Numbered from the stretch's first letter, positions 48,060-59,900 are shown. The stretch: DNA of 64,000 bases from Sphagnum compactum (GCA_965153455.1 OZ234504.1:1674001-1738000); one strand, 5' to 3'. Program-made: numbers and translations. Notes: generated by a model not told the origin, from the sequence alone.

Positions 48060-50770
48060 ACTCCCCGCACCATAGGTCTGAAAATTATGAATACCTCAAT
48101 GGACCCATATTCATTGACAGCCTTCCAATGATACCAAGAGTGCCAATTTCTGTAAAATTTGAAAATTCCATTGATGTTATTAATCAAAGCCAGTATAGGG
48201 TAGACAGGTGTAGGGTGCAATAGTGATCTTGTCCTACCAAAATCGATTCCAGCCCAGAATTGACCTAGAATCTGCCCCCATATTCAAATGTTATCACATA
48301 TTCTAATAACATAATAACAACTTCTTGAAGCTGGTGGTCTTGATTTGTGTAGATTCTACATTTTTCTAAAGAAGTATGATCATGTTGTGTTCTTGTCTGA
48401 TAGGAATTTGGCATCCATCAAACCCTAATTTTTTCTTCTACTGACCAATTGAGTGTTCCTATGCAAGTGCCTAGAGTAGTAAACAAATTTTTATTGGCAA
48501 GCATCTCTTGCTAGGAAAAAGCTTTCCCCCCTCTCTCTCTCTCTCCCTTTTTACATAGTTTTCTGCAAATAGAATTTGTGAATTTAATGGTCCCACTGAA
48601 TACAATCTAGTGAGGATCCAATGAATCCATTGGTTCACTCAAAAGGGATTACTGATTTGCACCCACATTTTGTAATAATGATTGCATTTCGATGTTTATC
48701 CAGACTGTGTTTCAATGTCTGTAATGACCTCGAAAAAATGTCGCAATGCATTTGGAAGGTGCCTTACCAGGTGGAATTTCCCACCCTAGCATGGAGCAGG
48801 AGATTTCATGTAAGATGATAGCACACAGATTCACATAAGGCAATGTCAACAGTTGATGTCCTTGGATGTTATGAAGGGGAAGAAGGCACTGCTGTGTATC
48901 ACTATACATCACGCTGCATACCTTTCATCTCGTGATCAAATGTGGTTTTGGATTCTTCTACCACAATGTCTTGGGGAGTGATGAAAATTGTATTATGAAT
49001 CGTTGTCTAACTCTTTGATCTTTAAATGCTGCAGAGAAAAACTGAAACTGGGTCTTCTTTTTTAGGTCAAGCCTTCAAAGACATGCCAGAATGCCCTAGA
49101 AGTTCAAATTTGTCTGCTCTACATTTTAAAATTATTTTCTGCACTGCATAGGAAAGAAGATGTTCATATGTCAGTGCAATTTGTTTTCTGTTGGTTTTTT
49201 CTTACAGATGGTGAATTTCCAAACACACTTGTGGTTGCCCAGTGTGAAGTTTTGAAGGCATGAACTATAGCAGCAGAACACATCTCACACACAGAGACCC
49301 TGTCCCAACTCTAGAATGCATGTCATAGCTGAACTTTGGGAGCTAGTTGGTCTACATGAAAGGGGTAGTTGTTTGGGTGGTAGCCAATGATTACTTGTTC
49401 CTCCTTAGGCTTATGTGAAGCTCAAGAGAAGAGTCCCAATTTGATGATGTTGAGATTTCATCCAGCAGCTTTATATCTGCACTTGTGGACATTGATTGCA
49501 CCCAATTGTTGAATGAATGCGAATTTCAATGAATTTCTTTCTCTGGATCCATGTTTTCCTTTTCCCTGTTTTATCTTTTTGCTCCCCAATTCCCTTGTGT
49601 ACATTAATTAGCACCTGCTAGAGTTGCTTCCTCAACAGTTTGAGGAACCAAAATTTGTCTCTCTTCTAGGGCTCAATCTTCACAGGATGAGGAGACCCAA
49701 AATGGGTGTGAAGGGCTCCTCTGAGAGCTGCTTGACTGCTCCATCGAGCTTCAGATCATGCAAACAGTTTCTTTAGCATCATGGTATAGGCAGCTCAGAA
49801 TGCAATTCACCTTTGATTCCTTCATGAGTTGGTGGCCTTATAGAAATCATGAGCCTAAATTTGCAAACAATTGCCCTTCATACAATTGATTTGGAACCTT
49901 CTTTTTTGTTGCAGTAGCTTTTGAAACTAACTAGAACATGGCAGTTTCAAGAGATCTGCTCTTCTTTTTACAGAATGCAACATTCTACAAAGTGTCCTGA
50001 CTTTGCTTTTGTTGTGAGGAAGGTCAAATGCACTCATCATATTTATGTCACAATTGGGCATTCTAGTGTCAAGGTTAGTTTTACAATTTTGCATGGGAGA
50101 AGTTGTGCATTCCTTGGTAGTATAAACCTCCAATTCCTTGGGCATTAACAGCCACCATGACATGAGTTCACTTGCTCGGAAGAGAATAGGCTTGTGAAAG
50201 TTCCAGATATACAGACCAACTTATGAGGCATGTGAGCTGCAAACTGGTGATTTGTCCACAGATTTGACTGAGATTGGAAGAAGATTCTGACCTTTGTTGG
50301 CTCCAAGGTTTTTCTTCAAGTATTTCTAGACTTTCAATTTGTGTTGTTGAAGTGCACACTTCTGTAATCTGCTAATTTAGTGTAGACACTTGTTCTTCTC
50401 AAAGAGCAGCTCTCATATGACATGGTCACAAGATCTCTTACACATAAAAATTTGAAGATGGTTACTATATACGCTTCTTGGTCTTGACAATTTCTTTAGT
50501 TCCTGGTTATTTGTAATTTCCATGAATTCATGGTATCTGGATAAAGAGTCAATTGATGGGTGCACATACCATAAACAAGTGTGGTATGCCTTTCATGTTA
50601 CTTTGAATATTTTAGATACTGCTGAATTTGGAGACTTATTTCCAAAAATTCTCTCAAAGTTGTTGGGTCATAAGAAACTTCAATCTCTACTCTTTTTCTC
50701 TTTGGTGCATTGCAATCCCTTCTCTTTTCTATCCCACATCATGGCTGATTCACTTGCCTGAAGATAATTT
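48060..50770. other. Gene-less stretch, unique-looking
   Basis: No gene could be supported. The base composition is less AT-rich than the deserts, and short frames exist, for example 49921–50148, but none carries a recognisable domain or splices into one by eye. It lies downstream (3' side) of the GDSL-like remnant. Confidence 0.35.
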
Positions 50771-50779
50771 ACTTGTTGC

Positions 50780-51020
50780 AGATTGTTAGTAGGTAGGTAG
50801 TAAACCATGCAACTGAGCTAATCACCATGGTTAGCTAGGGAATTGGAACCCAACAAAAATCTTTTTATTGTCCACTTATGTCCATCTATCCTTCATGGCG
50901 CACTGGTGGGTACTGGTTCACTCTGGCCAAAGGACATTCCCACAATTATGTGCGGCTAAACTTGGCTACCTCCTTTTCCCAGGCCCCTGATTTTGGGCAC
51001 AGCCCCACCCTAGGGCTTCA
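50780..51020 (-). repeat. Dispersed repeat, − copy of an inverted pair
   Basis: The reverse complement matches 36715–36990. On + it reads 'ctaatcaccatggttagctag', 'ggaattggaacccaacaaaa' and 'gcgcactggtgggtactgg'. The hairpin-type repeat ('ggacattcccacaattatg' at 50932, 'aggcccctgattttgggcac' at 50981) is attached. Confidence 0.6.
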
Positions 51021-51656
51021 CCCTTCACATAAGGTTTTTTTCATCAAAGGAAAGCAGGAATTATAACAATTTATTGAGCTTAATTATTGGGTGTCGAGTG
51101 ATGGGTATGTAGGTGGAGTTGCTAGTTAGTCTTTTGCTAGATGCCAATAGGCAAGCATTAAGTTTTTTGATGGAAAAATTTGAACAGGTCGTGTGACAAT
51201 TGTGTTAGAGCTTAGTTGTGAGATGTTGACTATTGGGTAGAAGGGGTTGCTGGGTAGTTTTCTACTGAAGAAAATGACAGCAGACTAGACTAGAGTGTGG
51301 CTGATTTGCTTACAAGATTTTTGCTTGTTGTGAGGGACAAAGTGTCTACTAGGATAATATACCATCTGCGGGGAAAGAAGAATTGGTGACAATGCTGGAC
51401 CACCATTGTGAAGGGAAGGAGCAAGAAGGCCATCATTATCTTGTCTTCTGAGGCAAAGAATTGTGAAAGGAAAAGATGTAAGAAGCAGATGATGGGTGAA
51501 CATGATGATACGGAATTCAAAGTCATCAAACAGCAAGTAGCCTCTGAAATTTGTTGTTACCTACCTGAAATTTATCAGCGTGTTACAAAATTGTGATCAA
51601 TACAGTGCAAGATTGTCCAACTCTTATATTGTTCAGCTGCAACATATATCTAAGTA

Positions 51657-52016
51657 AAGAGCATCCCTAGTGGTGCTCAGTATGTGACCCTACAAAAATA
51701 TTTCTCACATATTTTGCAACCCCACCCATAAAACTATAACAGGGACTGCAAATAGGTGGAAGACTACTAATTGCAAACCACCATGACCAATCATTATGAT
51801 TGGCCAATCAGAAACAGAGAGCAGCAGTCAGATCATATTTATTACACTCTTCTGTGGTGGGTGCACGGCTTTGCTGCGCCTTTTACCAACCTCAGCAAAC
51901 TGTGCAAACATGCTGGGTGGAAACAATTTTGCTGAGCAAATGAGGCATGTTTTGACTTTTCTTCATCCAATTTTAATGTGCAGGGTCACATACCAGGCAC
52001 CACTGGTGGTACTCTT
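51657..52016 (+). mobile_element. MITE-A copy 1, 360 bp, with TIRs and 5-bp target duplication
   Basis: The left end 'aagagcatccctagtggtgc' is the imperfect reverse complement of the right end, which reads 'gcaccactggtggtactctt'. The match continues inwards to 'agtatgtgaccc' and 'gggtcacatacc', giving TIRs of about 34 bases. Both ends are flanked by the 5-base direct repeat AAGTA (51652–51656 and 52017–52021). It has no coding capacity. A 21-base palindrome 'gaccaatcattatgattggc' plus c lies at 51785–51805. It ends 24 bases beyond the GDSL-like stop codon. Confidence 0.85.
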
Positions 52017-52418
52017 AAGTACATGCTGAACATTGTTTTGTCATACGTACCAGGCTGAAGCGTAGGCGATGCAACAGGCCTCTTGGACAGCAGCATCATT
52101 TTGCAACCACTCAAGGAGAGTAGGTGCATCTGCTAGCAGTAGGAATCCGGGTTTTGTAGCATACAAGTTGATGATGTATTCCCAAGCTCCCATGGTTGGA
52201 AGTTCCATATCCCAAAACACCACCTTTCCTCTATGCTTGCACACAGTGTAGAGAGGCTTTCCTGTAGCTGGATCCATATCTTCACAACTGCTATTGCCCA
52301 ATCCTTGGCAACAAGGAAGCAGCCCATCTGACAAACCTGCAGTTCATGATCCATATTATATTGCAGCAGCATGTAATTAGCTCAACGTCAAACAAGCCAG
52401 CTTTACAAATACAGACTG

Positions 52419-52439
52419 AACCCTAAACCCTAAACCCTG
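52419..52439. repeat. Interstitial telomere-type motif (telo-box)
   Basis: 'aaccctaaaccctaaaccct' plus g is two to three units of CCCTAAA, the plant telomere repeat. It lies in the last intron of the GDSL-like remnant. Short telo-boxes occur in plant promoters and introns, so this alone does not mean a chromosome-end fusion. Confidence 0.7.
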
Positions 52440-53065
52440 CGACCAGTTTCTTTCTAGCATCATCTCCCTGCTGAGAAGAACTCCCAAATGTAGAATGTCC
52501 AACAATTCCCAGTAGTTCTATCAAGTGAAGTTAATCTCCATTGTATTGTGTAGAAGCTCAAGTGACACTCAAGATTTCTCAATACAATTCAAGCATGAAA
52601 TTATAGACAGATTTGAGTTGGACAAACTGGGCTCAGGAACACCATTTCTGACATTAGCAGCTTTTGCTTGTTTTGTAAATCTAACCAAATGCAAGATACT
52701 GATCCAAGATGATAAAGTGAGCACCAGGATTTCTGGTGTTGATCTTCTCAATGGCACTTAACAGAAGTCCATTGTGAATTTGCACAGAAGGGTCTACAGA
52801 AGTGTCACAGATAGTGTATTTCTGTGTGTAGTGAGGAGTAAAGTTGGGAGGGACCAGGTTGTATACCATCACATCTTGGAGACCCAGATCGTACAATCTC
52901 TGTGAGTTGTAACTGATTCGTGCCACCACTCTCTTTATATACACCAAGTGCTCCTCCTGCAGCAAACAAAAATTGCAATAGAATCTGAAGAGCTGATCCA
53001 AAGAAGCAATGAAACTTGAAGAAGAAATGATGTGATGATGAGTTCATGAAAGACATGACACTCTC

Positions 53066-53432
53066 AAGCATCCCCAGCGGTGCTCAGTATTTCCCTGCAA
53101 AAATATTTCTCACATCCAAGTTTTTTTTTTTTTTTTTTTCCCAACCGCATCTATACAACTAAATAGGTGGGAGATTACTAATAGCAAACCACTTGGACCA
53201 ATCATTACGATTGGTCAATCAGAAACAAGGAGCAGCAGTCAGATCATATTTATTACACTCTTCTTTGGCAAGTGTTAGACTTTGCTGTGCATTTTACCAG
53301 CGTCAGCAAACTCTGCAGAAATGCTGGATCAAAACCATTTTGCTGAGCCAAACCCAGCATGTTTTGACTTTTCTTTGTCCAATTTTAATGAGCAAGGTGA
53401 CATACTGAGCTCACCACAGCTGGGGATGTTCT
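53066..53432 (+). mobile_element. MITE-A copy 2, in GDSL-like intron
   Basis: Collinear with 51657–52016 over its whole length, including 'cagcagtcagatcatattta', 'ttacactcttct', 'cagcaaact' and 'gcatgttttgacttttctt'. Ends 'aagcatccccagcgg' and 'ctggggatgttctt' are inverted relatives. A T-run of about 20 bases replaces part of the left half. The palindrome 'gaccaatcattacgattggt' plus c lies at 53196–53216. It sits between the segments 53756–53618 and 52956–52686 of the GDSL-like gene. Confidence 0.8.
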
Positions 53433-54526
53433 TAGTTTGCAGCTGGGTCTAATAGTCTGCAACAATTGTTTCTTTGTTTGTTTGTTCAATGGAAATGAGG
53501 CTGAGAGTCTTCATTGTTGCTTCACTAGTGCTTGCTTACATATTTAAGCAAACTTTTTGATGCTAGACATGTGATCTGTATGAATCAGAAACTGAAGAAA
53601 AAGGATTTGTATCGTACAGGAGATGTTGGCATTGAAGACAGTGTAGTTATTGCCATCCACAGCCACAAGAGAGATGGAGTTTGCCAGAGCTACTTTGGAG
53701 TAAGGATCTGTGCTGAGGAAGAGCTGGAGATTGTCAACTTTGCCACCCAATAGGAACTGCACAGAGTATGTTAAATGAACTTAACTCTGTGCACTGTCAA
53801 TTGAGGTCATGTTAAGTAAAGATATGGCAGAGGGGTAGGAATCCCTAGCAACTCCGTTGCCAAAAAAAAAAACTAAAGGTCAAAAACACATGATCACAAG
53901 TTCATGTACAGCTGCATCTGCTGCAATCAATAACAAAGTGCAATTCATGCAGGTATTAGTAAGAGAAGGAGAAACAGTTAGATTTGATTGATCTGCAGCC
54001 CCATATGCAGCTGCACATGCTGTGCAATAATTAACAACAACAAAGCAACCCAGAAACTAGAAAGAGAAGAGAAAAAACTGTGATGAAAAAAGCAGGAGCA
54101 GGATACAGATCATGCTTGACTCAGGCCAGGAACACATACATCTTCTTCTAGCCTTATATAAAGTTGTTCATTCTAGAATCTCATCATCAGAGCAATTATA
54201 CTAGAAGAGTCTGTAACATACCTCCTGCTGATACAAGAAGCAGTGAGGCAGAAATTATATGGAAACATGCCGGTATCAAAGAGGTGATCAGCTGCTGCTG
54301 CTGCTGCTGCTGCTTCCAGCATGGAATCAGATATTCAAGCTTGCAGGCCATAGCTGCAAACTTCAAGAGCTAGCGCTGTGTCTCCAAAAACTTGTACAAA
54401 AATTTACAAGCGGCTACATAAAGATTTCATGTGGGTTTGGATTTGTATAAGTAGTGGTTAATCTCTAGCTAATTCCAGATTTAGCAAAAATATATGGTAG
54501 CAGCTACTTTTAGCTGTGATCCTATG

Positions 54527-54650
54527 AAGAGCATCCCCACCAGTGCTTAGTATGTGACCTTGCAAAAATATTTCTCACGTCCAAGTTTAGTTATTTACTT
54601 TTTGCAACCCCACTTGTAAAACTGAAGGTGGGACTGCAAATCGGTAGAAA
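54527..54650 (+). mobile_element. MITE-A copy 3, left part only
   Basis: 'aagagcatccccaccagtgc' and 'tgcaaaaatatttctcac' through 'gtgggactgcaaatcggtag' match the first 120 bases of copy 1. Homology then stops, shortly before the second copy of the AT-rich element (54845–55190), which may have interrupted or replaced the rest. Confidence 0.7.
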
Positions 54651-54844
54651 AAATGAAAGACAGGGTGAAACTCAGTTTGTCACATGGGTTTTTTAAGTTA
54701 CCTCGGGCTTAGATGGTATTGTATTTTGTTTCGGTGTTTTTTTAAACAAATCTCACCCTGTTTATGATCAAACTTAGTGTTCTAGTGTTGTGTTTTTTGA
54801 ACTTTAAAAATAACTCTACTATATGTCTCTAATGATCAAACATT

Positions 54845-55190
54845 TTTATAAATTTATATTAATTAGTTGTGGGTGCATGTTTTGATGTTTTTTTTTTGGC
54901 AACGGGTCATTTGGTTGTCCTATCACCAAGAATCTATGAAATCCTCCCTTTTCTTTTCAAGTAAAATTCACATTTTTTTTATATTGTTTTATATTTACAT
55001 TGTTTAACATGATCATGTAAAATGATATAAGTGTATTTATTTTATGATTACATTTATTTTCACAGTTGCATAAAATCATAAAAATGCATTTATTTTTACA
55101 CTTACATGGGGTGTAAATGAATTTGATTATGAGATTTACAGTTACACAGAGTGTAAGTCCCAAACCATTTACACACACAACACTGATTCA
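54845..55190. mobile_element. AT-rich non-autonomous element, copy 2
   Basis: Homologous to 18780–19165: 'cgggtcatttggttgtccta', 'atgaaatcctccctttt', 'atttatttttacacttacat', 'tgattatgagatttaca' and the end 'ccatttacacacacaacac'. It lies between copy 3 and copy 4 of MITE-A, suggesting nested insertion. Confidence 0.55.
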
Positions 55191-55194
55191 AACC

Positions 55195-55500
55195 TAGTGG
55201 TGTGCTGGTGAAACTCCTACTGGCCCTCCCCCAACAGCAGGTCAGGTCCAGTCTGCTGTTGTGCTTCCCAAAAAAGTAAGTTTGGTATTCATACAATCTA
55301 GGGTGATGTGCCAAGTACTGCACTGTACAAACATTTCCGGCATAACTAGTGAAGGATCCACGAAATGGTTGTGCGAAATGGTTCCAAATGACCCAGCATT
55401 TTGCTCAGACTGGCAAAACGCACAGCAAAGCATAACACCTGTTGTTGATTGGCTAGATGGTTTGATTGGTGTCAAGGTGGATTGCTATTAACAGTCTCTG
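55195..55500 (-). mobile_element. MITE-A copy 4, inverted and diverged
   Basis: Its reverse complement aligns with the interior of copies 1 and 2. 'gctttgctgtgcgttttgcc' and 'gagcaaaatgctgggtc' match the 'ctttgctgtgcattttacc' region, and 'ttaatagcaatccacc' matches 'ctaatagcaaaccact'. The ends are poorly preserved. A weak open frame on each strand has no domain. Confidence 0.5.
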
Positions 55501-56440
55501 ACCTTTTGCAGTACCAATTTCAGTTTTATGGGTGATGAGGTTGGGAGAAAGTAAATTACTAAGATTTGATGTGAGAAATTATTGTTCCAGGGCCAAAAAC
55601 AAAACCAAGAAATACCAGGATCTCTCACCATCATATATTCCAAACTCTACAAAAGAAGCAGCCACTAGAGCGAGTATCCAGAAAGACCCAAAGTTCCGAA
55701 ATTCTCAATTGCAAGGAGATCATGTACACAAGACCTTTTAATTCCCCAAGCAACAAAACAAGAATTGCAGCAAATGCTGCACCAGAAAGAAAACAAAAAT
55801 ACAAAACGCAGGTCTCCTTGACTCTCTACAACCTCAATGCAAAGCTGCCATCAACCTGATCATCATCTCTGATTTACACCTGGGAGCTTGATGAGCTTCA
55901 CAGCCTTCTTTCTTTCCTGCCTTGTAGCTGCTGGTGCTGGCCCAGAGCCCACAGAGACTAGGGAACAGGCTAGTTTTCATTTGCTTCCACGTTTTTAGGA
56001 ATGTTGTTCACCAAGTGTTGATTGACTGTGAACTAACCAGTGGCAGGGTTTTTTTTTTCAATTTTGTGGTGTCAAAGTGGTGACCATCCATAAGACAATT
56101 TAGCCAGATCTTGTGATAAGAAAACATGAAAATAAAACAAATTAGCATCCATCTATATTTTTGGCCACTGCTGCAACTTAGGATAGAATCTGGATTATTT
56201 TAAATAGAATGATTTTTCGAAATTTGGCAACTAAGAAACTCCAAAAAACACTGAAATTTCACCAATTTGAAGACAAAAAAATCACCATTTGGAAAAAAAT
56301 TGCCCAAGATTCAGTGGTGGTCTGGTATATATAATCACAGTCACAAGCTAACAGGAACCTTCCACATTTACTTGTGTAGTGAGAGGTTGAATGGAAATTA
56401 TAGTGTGCACAATGATGTTAAACACCCCTTAACACCCACC
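55500..56440. other. Gene-less stretch
   Basis: No gene is recognised. Several A-rich and T-rich tracts are present; the open frame at 55532–55741 (+) shows no domain. Confidence 0.35.
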
Positions 56441-56449
56441 TCTGTGTAC

Positions 56450-56812
56450 ACATCCTTAGTGCATGCCCAAAGACAGCAGCCCTCTATCAGTATTTAGCAC
56501 ATCCACTGTGCACTGTTTAGTTTCTCCCCCATCCCCCATCCATGAACCTGGAAAGATGGACTAGTTAACCCCCATCACCTGGGCTAATCATTGTAATCAG
56601 CCAATGAGAAACAATCATTTATTGCTGAGAAACAATCATTTCATGCTACATGCCACTCAAAAATATGTCATCTTGCTTATGCATGCACCCTAATAACATG
56701 TGCATTTTTCAGGTCCCAACAGGTTTAGAGTGTGTTGTTTCTGCAAATCTTCATCTAAAAAGTATTATATACAGGGCCATTTTACTGCTGCTGTTGGGCA
56801 TGCTCTTACATG
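56450..56812. mobile_element. Possible MITE-B, related to MITE-A
   Basis: The left side 'gcatgcccaaagacagcag' (about 56461) is mirrored by the right side 'ctgctgctgttgggcatgc' (56785–56803), giving imperfect inverted ends about 360 bases apart. The interior has a 21-base palindrome-like 'ggctaatcattgtaatcagc' plus c (56582–56602) in the place of MITE-A's CCAAT palindrome. There is no coding capacity. Confidence 0.4.
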
Positions 56813-56969
56813 TTTATGCACAGTACTGCATGCTGCTAGTTCAGCACATGTTTTGTTTTCCAAAAAATAAAAACCACATTCTGCATGTCTTGCAGCATGC
56901 GTGCATGCAGTGTTACACGTTGTAATGATGGGGAAGGGCTTCTTCAAAATAAGCAAAGGTTTTTTCAAA

Positions 56970-59900
56970 ATGGGGGAAGAAGGTTTTGGAACACAAAATG
57001 TTTGACCACTAATTTGCAGAGGAACAATTACTCCCTATAACAGGGCCTCCATTAATACTTTTAAAAATGGCCAGGTCTTTACAAACAGAAATAGCACACT
57101 TAGAATCATAGAACCCTCACTTTCTTTGATCTTGTTTCAGTGCTGAAATCAATGGTGCTTCTTCATTCCAGACACTATCTGCAGGAATTTGCTTCCAGAA
57201 TTTGAGATGTTTGATGAGTCTTTGGGCACTCTAAATGTTTTCACAAAATCAACTCTTTTTTTTCATTGTTAATTGTCACTGATTGTGTGGAGCCCAAGTT
57301 TGATTGTTATTGAGTTTTTGGTGATGAACATACTCAACATTCAATAACTCTTATATTGTAGGTCCAAGCATGATGAAACCACCTTGTTGCACCCCTACTC
57401 ATCACAAATATCTAGTTATACCATGAACCCCACTAACGACCTTGGGGTTGGGCAAATCTAAATGTGACAAAACAAACAAACAAGCTACCGTCCTTGATAT
57501 ATGATGAATCTATGGTTGGACTAGGGATATTTATGGTGAGAACATTTTGATCACCATAAGAATATTATACAATTTTTAATAAAAAAGTATTTCACATTTT
57601 CCACTAACCTTCCAAACCTTTAAAATCCCAATCCATTTTTATTGTTGGAGTAGCACAATGTCAAAGGTCCAAGTTTCCAATTGCAACATGTTTTTCATTC
57701 AAATAAAATACTAATTGACAAATGATACCATCATTCATATTAAAATATCAAATTTGAATGCACTTGGATCCTCATTCATATTTAGTGTTGTTTTGTATAA
57801 TACCAACAAATATGATCTTCAATTTTCTTGGCATATTATGTGAAATAGATTGCACCTCCTACATTATCCATGATATGTTTTGTTATCCTAAACACCTTAA
57901 CAATATTTTTAACAATTTTGCCTTCCAATGAGGGAATTTGAAGGCATTTGCATGAGTACCTTTTCAAGGAAATATGACCATTTTAAAGTATGCAATATGC
58001 ACATATAAACACACCTATTTATAAAAGTTGAGTTAAGAAAACATGAGTAATGCTCTCTTCCATGAACAAAATATAATAATGCATCCTCTTGTTTGTATGT
58101 GAGACTTGTTAGTAAAATTTGTCAATGAGTCCTTACTTGCACACTATTATGGATAAACAAGGTCACATCGTTAAACCAAGATCAATTTACCCCAAACCTT
58201 GTAAGAACTCTAAAATAAAAAGACCTTGAGTTGTGAAGAAATCAAATGAATGACCAACCAATATTTGTAGTTTTAAAACCATTATGAAGGTCATTTCATT
58301 AATAGGGTTTTGTTCAACAAGGTAAGAAAAGAACTATGTCATAAGCAAGTGGTTCATTATAAATAACATCTTTAATTAACATTCTTTGTTCCAGAATAAT
58401 TACCAATATTGTCACCTCCATCTTGACAAGAGATAATGAACAAATGTAGTTTTATAAATAAGTGATGTTTAAGGGCCAATATGTTGATGAACTTGGTCAT
58501 TCAACTTCATTTGACAAGCACAAACATCTCACTATAACCCCAAAATGTTGTACATACAAATCAAGAGGTTTCAATTAATGGAGATGAGAGGTTTATCCAA
58601 TATTATGTGAAGGAACAAATCATACATGAAAAACACTTAAATGACAATTTTTGTTCTAACTATGAGTTACAATTTTCTAGGTGGTAACTAGAGACCTAGA
58701 AATATATATATTTAAAAATATATTATAAAGATGGTGGGATATAACACTTGCCTACATATTTAATGTTTAGTTTAAGAACAAACCACTAGCAAATCAAAAC
58801 TAATAGTTTAGAATTTTGTAAAATAATCCTTCAAGAGCTGACACAATTTTGCCATTATGACTTTTAGAAACTTTGAAACCTAATAATTGCCACAAGTTAC
58901 AATTTTACATACTTCCAAAGTATACTTCAATTTTACATTTTGAAACTTTCATATTCACATTTGAAAAATCATACAACATTCTTGCACCTTTTGTGTGACA
59001 ATAACATTAGGTGATTTTAAGTAGGATGTTCTCAAACAACGCATTCTAAAGACAACCCATTTATTCCAATTTATGTACCTCAATACAATTAAATTTGAAT
59101 TTCATCAAAATAAAATAATATTTGGTTTATAACATGATCGCATGTGGTTAAATAATTTGTTTGATCAATGCACATTAAGAATAAGGCTTTCTCAACAAAT
59201 CACACAATTTAATTTTTGTTAGTTGGTAAGGTTTTTTTTTTTCTAATTATTTAGCTAGGCTAGTAAGGTAGCCTAATAATTTTAGGAGTTAATGGTCCTA
59301 GGTTACCTAGGATCTAGGTAGGTAACTTTAACTAGTTTTAGTTAGGTTTTAAAAGGTCTTAGTTGGCAAGTTAGCTACAACACAACAAACCACACACATT
59401 GTTATTGATTAAGAAAATGGAACATGATAACACAACCCAAATGTGTTGCATTTTTTAGTAATGTGCCTTACAGTTTAAGCAAATCAAACATGTATTACAA
59501 CATGGTCTTCTTACATTAAACTAGATGTTAGATTTGATGTCAAAATGACATTCATATGAATTATTTAAAATTTATTTTTGTGGTCCATGTTGCATCTTAA
59601 TTACAAAGCCCATTTTAGGGTTGGTAATTAAGCCTATGCATAATCTTTGCCATTGCAAAGGCAATTTGGTTGGTATGCAATATTAAAACCAAACATAAGC
59701 AACCAACAACTCTTATATCAGTCAAAGAAAGCATCCCAATTATTGATGGTGGACATACTAAGGATTCAAATGGAAGGAGAAATGAAGGCATATTTCAATT
59801 TTATTTAAAGATGAAATTGAGTCAATAATGGGTGATTATTTGGATTTCTTCCATCTCTTCATAAGGATCGGGATCAATTATAATAAACATTAATGGAATT

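Larger units (their letters stand above)
52041..54322 (-). pseudogene. Degenerate GDSL esterase/lipase-like gene
   Basis: Exon-like segments on −: 54322–54222 (block I), 53756–53618 (block III), 52956–52686 and 52336–52041. The last two join in phase 1 and end in TGA. GDSL enzymes use a Ser–Asp–His triad to cleave acyl esters and are usually secreted. Family features are 'DHLFDTG' (block I, normally GDSLxDTG), 'SISLVAVDGNNY' (block III, normally GGNDY), 'RLYDLGLQDVMVYNLVPP', 'NPGAHFIILDQY', 'LPCCQGLGNSSC' and 'VFWDMELPT' (block V, normally WDxxHPT). The nucleophile Ser is replaced by His (codon 54286–54284) and the catalytic His by Leu (52202–52200); block III Asp is Asn. No signal peptide precedes block I. 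Instead a poly-Ala run from a (GCA)n microsatellite starts at an ATG just after an in-frame stop. The donor after block III (53617) is out of phase with the acceptor at 52957, and a block II exon is not found. The C-terminus is longer than usual. Pseudogene is most likely; an expressed dead enzyme is possible. Confidence 0.7.

Noticed and set aside
52525-52761. 78-codon + frame in the GDSL-like region
   Set aside because: It overlaps the antisense of the GDSL-like exon 52956–52686 and has no domain of its own.
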